The translations under genes and the position numbers were made by a program. 24,460 nt of DNA from Firmicutes bacterium UBA7523 (GTDB taxonomy: Bacteria > Bacillota > Dethiobacteria > Dethiobacterales > Dethiobacteraceae): contig DLMZ01000031.1 in assembly GCA_002479415.1 (NCBI GenBank), forward strand, positions 81,362-105,821. Reading direction: 5' to 3'. Of the stretch, positions 22,701 through 24,460 are shown piece by piece; positions within the stretch are counted from its first letter, which is position 1, and each line of letters starts with the position of its first letter. The notes under the pieces are model-generated. The model had not been told where the DNA came from and searched no databases. It worked only from the letters and a program-made list of their open reading frames with translations.

Positions 22701-24008
22701 ATGAGTGAGCTGACTTTTGATTACAGCATGGCCGAGGAATTTATAAGTCGGCATGAATTGGAGTATATGCAGCCAAAAGTGGATTTGGCTCATGAACTGT
22801 TAGAAAGCGTTCAGGGTCCCGGCAGTGAATATGCAGGTTGGTTGAATTGGCCGGAAACATATGATATTTCCGAATTCGCCAGAGTAAAAAATGCAGCAGC
22901 TAAAATCCGGGAGAAAGCAGAAGTTTTTGTAGTGATAGGCGTAGGAGGCTCCTACTTAGGTGCTCGCTCTGCGCTCTCTTTACTCACACACACCTTTTAT
23001 AATCAGCTTTCCCGTGAAGTAAGAGGTGGTCCGGAGATTTATTTTGCCGGCCATAATGTGAGTCCCGCTTATCTAGCTCAACTGCTGGATATGGTAGGTG
23101 ACAAGGAGCTGTATATAAATGTGGTTTCTAAATCAGGCACTACGCTGGAGCCAGCTTTAGCCTTTCGAATTTTTCGTCGCTTGCTGGAAGAACGTTATGG
23201 GAGAGAAGCTGCGAGAAACAGAATTATTGCAACAACTGATCGGGAAAAGGGAGCCTTAAAGAAACTGGCCGATGAAGAAGGCTATGAGAAGTTTGTGGTG
23301 CCGGATGAAGTTGGGGGCAGATACTCCGTTCTCACTCCTGTAGGTCTGTTGCCTATAGCTGTGGGAGGAGTTGATATAGATGAAATTATGGTCGGGGCTT
23401 TAGATGCTCAAAAGCTTTACAAGTCAAAGGATTTGCACAATAATCCGGCATATTGCTATGCGGCGGTTCGCAGATTACTATACAATAAGGGGAAAACTGT
23501 GGAGCTTCTTGCTGCTTATGATCCTGCTTTTCATTATTTTACTGAGTGGTGGAAACAGCTCTTTGGAGAAAGTGAAGGCAAGGACAATAAAGGGATATTT
23601 CCTGCGGGAGTTAGCTTTACAACTGATTTGCATTCCTTAGGACAATATGTGCAAGATGGCTGCCGACATCTCTTTGCAACTACATTGTGGGTCGACAAGC
23701 CATTAGCTGACATGGAAATTGTAGCAGTGGAAGGCAATTCTGACGGTTTGAATTTTATAGAGGGAAAGAGCTTGCATGAGGTTAACAATAGGGCGCGTGA
23801 AGGTACGATGTCGGCCCATACTGAGGGAGCTGTGCCTAATTTATTGATTAATGTGCCGGAATTGAATCCTTACTGGTATGGCAAGATGGTATATTTTTTT
23901 GAAAAGGCTTGCGGAATCAGCGGGTATCTTTTGGGTGTTAACCCGTTTGATCAACCGGGAGTTGAAGCATATAAAAAGAATATGTTTCGTTTGTTGGGGA
24001 AGGGATAG
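22701..24008 (+). CDS. pgi: Glucose-6-phosphate isomerase
   Basis: A 435-residue phosphosugar isomerase interconverting glucose-6-phosphate and fructose-6-phosphate in glycolysis. The two SIS domains show VIGVGGSYLGARSAL and VVSKSGTTLEPALAFRIFR, followed by GGRYSVLTPVGLLPIAVGG. The length fits the shorter Gram-positive Pgi form, which is 440-450 residues. The ATG at 22701 follows GCAGGGGG; TTG at 22686 lies upstream of that site and is rejected. The gap from feoB (91 bases) contains AT-rich possible -10 boxes but no confident promoter. Confidence 0.94.
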   Translation: MSELTFDYSMAEEFISRHELEYMQPKVDLAHELLESVQGPGSEYAGWLNWPETYDISEFARVKNAAAKIREKAEVFVVIGVGGSYLGARSALSLLTHTFYNQLSREVRGGPEIYFAGHNVSPAYLAQLLDMVGDKELYINVVSKSGTTLEPALAFRIFRRLLEERYGREAARNRIIATTDREKGALKKLADEEGYEKFVVPDEVGGRYSVLTPVGLLPIAVGGVDIDEIMVGALDAQKLYKSKDLHNNPAYCYAAVRRLLYNKGKTVELLAAYDPAFHYFTEWWKQLFGESEGKDNKGIFPAGVSFTTDLHSLGQYVQDGCRHLFATTLWVDKPLADMEIVAVEGNSDGLNFIEGKSLHEVNNRAREGTMSAHTEGAVPNLLINVPELNPYWYGKMVYFFEKACGISGYLLGVNPFDQPGVEAYKKNMFRLLGKG

Positions 24009-24022
24009 TTTCGGCTTAAACG

Positions 24023-24065
24023 TTTAACCCCGTCATTTATGGCAATAATAAATGACGGGGTTAAA
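24023..24065 (+). other. 18-bp perfect hairpin that buries the next gene's ribosome site
   Basis: Bases 24023-24040 pair perfectly with 24048-24065 around a 7-nt loop (TTTAACCCCGTCATTTAT arm). No T tract follows on either strand. The GGGG at 24057-24060, the only ribosome site for the ATG at 24068, lies inside the 3' arm. Confidence 0.7.
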
Positions 24066-24067
24066 AT

Positions 24068-24352
24068 ATGGCTTTTATTGTTTGGATTTTAAGTGCTGCT
24101 GATGTTTTATTAACATACCTTGGCTTAACGATGGGTGTTATCAGTGAGGGTAACCCGCTAATGGCATATATGTTTGATTTTTCTGAGCCGGCGGCAGTCT
24201 TATTTGCTCTTGTTATGCCGGGGATGGGATTGTATTTTCTTCATAGCAAAGCAGAAGAGTGCAGCCTCGCATTTAAGGCGCTGCGAGGACTGCTATTAGT
24301 AAAAATTGCGGTGTTTTTACTCCACTTAAATTGGCTTGTAAGAGTTTTCTAA
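24068..24352 (+). CDS. DUF5658-family small membrane protein
   Basis: A 94-residue protein with three hydrophobic segments (about residues 2-22, 40-58 and 70-90). The N-terminal signature AADVLLTYLGLTMG followed by EGNPLM matches the DUF5658 family of unknown function. The ATG at 24068 follows a hairpin that contains its GGGG ribosome site, and it ends in a strong terminator. Probably a single-gene extension of the pgi transcript. Confidence 0.78.
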   Translation: MAFIVWILSAADVLLTYLGLTMGVISEGNPLMAYMFDFSEPAAVLFALVMPGMGLYFLHSKAEECSLAFKALRGLLLVKIAVFLLHLNWLVRVF

Positions 24353-24384
24353 AAGACACACTTGATGTGTCTTTTATGTTTTTT
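24351..24384 (+). terminator. Terminator after the DUF5658 gene
   Basis: AAAAGACACA (24351-24360) pairs perfectly with TGTGTCTTTT (24366-24375) around a 5-nt loop, followed by TTTTTT. The 5' arm overlaps the stop codon. Confidence 0.9.
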
Positions 24385-24460
24385 AAAAAGGAATTGTGCA
24401 CATTGGAGCGAAATATTGTAATTCAAAAATGTAGCTAAAGGAGAGTTTTTTGCTTTTTTT

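Noticed and set aside
24385..24460. Start of another gene at the window end (AAAGGAGAG then TTG at 24450)
   Set aside because: Only a few codons are visible and they are all T-rich; not enough to call a gene.

Overview
The window looks like a chromosomal segment from an anaerobic, endospore-forming, low-to-moderate GC Bacillota of the Clostridia grade. The reasons are strong GGAGG-type ribosome sites with frequent GTG and TTG starts, a SpoIID-type cell-wall protein, a GerMN lipoprotein, a perfect CIRCE operator, a Bacillus-type SOS box, and a gene order built around ftsK-rodZ-rimO, ruvCAB and queA-tgt. I cannot name the species from sequence alone.

Layout. Positions 1-2497 hold the 3' end of ftsK/spoIIIE, then rodZ and rimO. 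Positions 2518-4675 form a separate unit with its own promoter: a 177-residue membrane-anchored protein of unknown function, translationally coupled to a short FtsH-like AAA+/M41 protease, closed by a terminator. Positions 4720-11524 are a long same-strand unit behind an SOS box: ruvC, ruvA, ruvB, queH, a DUF2905 protein, a SpoIID/LytB protein, queA and tgt. It combines Holliday-junction processing with queuosine tRNA modification (queA, queH, tgt).

Positions 11525-18453 look more accessory and separate tgt from the yrzE-like gene that often lies close downstream of it. They contain htpG behind a CIRCE operator, a lipoprotein with two GerMN domains, a YhfW-like FAD/Rieske oxidoreductase flanked by two near-identical terminator hairpins, a membrane-anchored endonuclease/exonuclease/phosphatase-fold protein, a frameshifted AbrB-type gene on the minus strand with an intact promoter and operator, and an AT-rich GNAT acetyltransferase. 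After a possible structured RNA comes the yrzE-like TIGR04086 membrane protein, facing a half-size UPF0016/GDT1 cation transporter across a bidirectional terminator.

Positions 19146-22609 form a metal-homeostasis block: the UPF0016 gene, a divergent MntR-like DtxR-family regulator, feoA, and a ferrous-iron transporter split into two overlapping genes (G-protein/GDI part and membrane part). The regulator has Asp at the position equivalent to metal-ligand His77 of B. subtilis MntR. A similar GGC-N3-GCC palindrome lies in front of both the regulator and feoA. The window ends with pgi (glucose-6-phosphate isomerase) and a small DUF5658 membrane protein whose ribosome site is buried in an 18-bp perfect hairpin.

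I found no rRNA, tRNA, CRISPR array, intact insertion sequence or origin. The items most worth following up are the FtsH-like pair, the regulator/operator/split-Feo block, and the phased AbrB-type operator.
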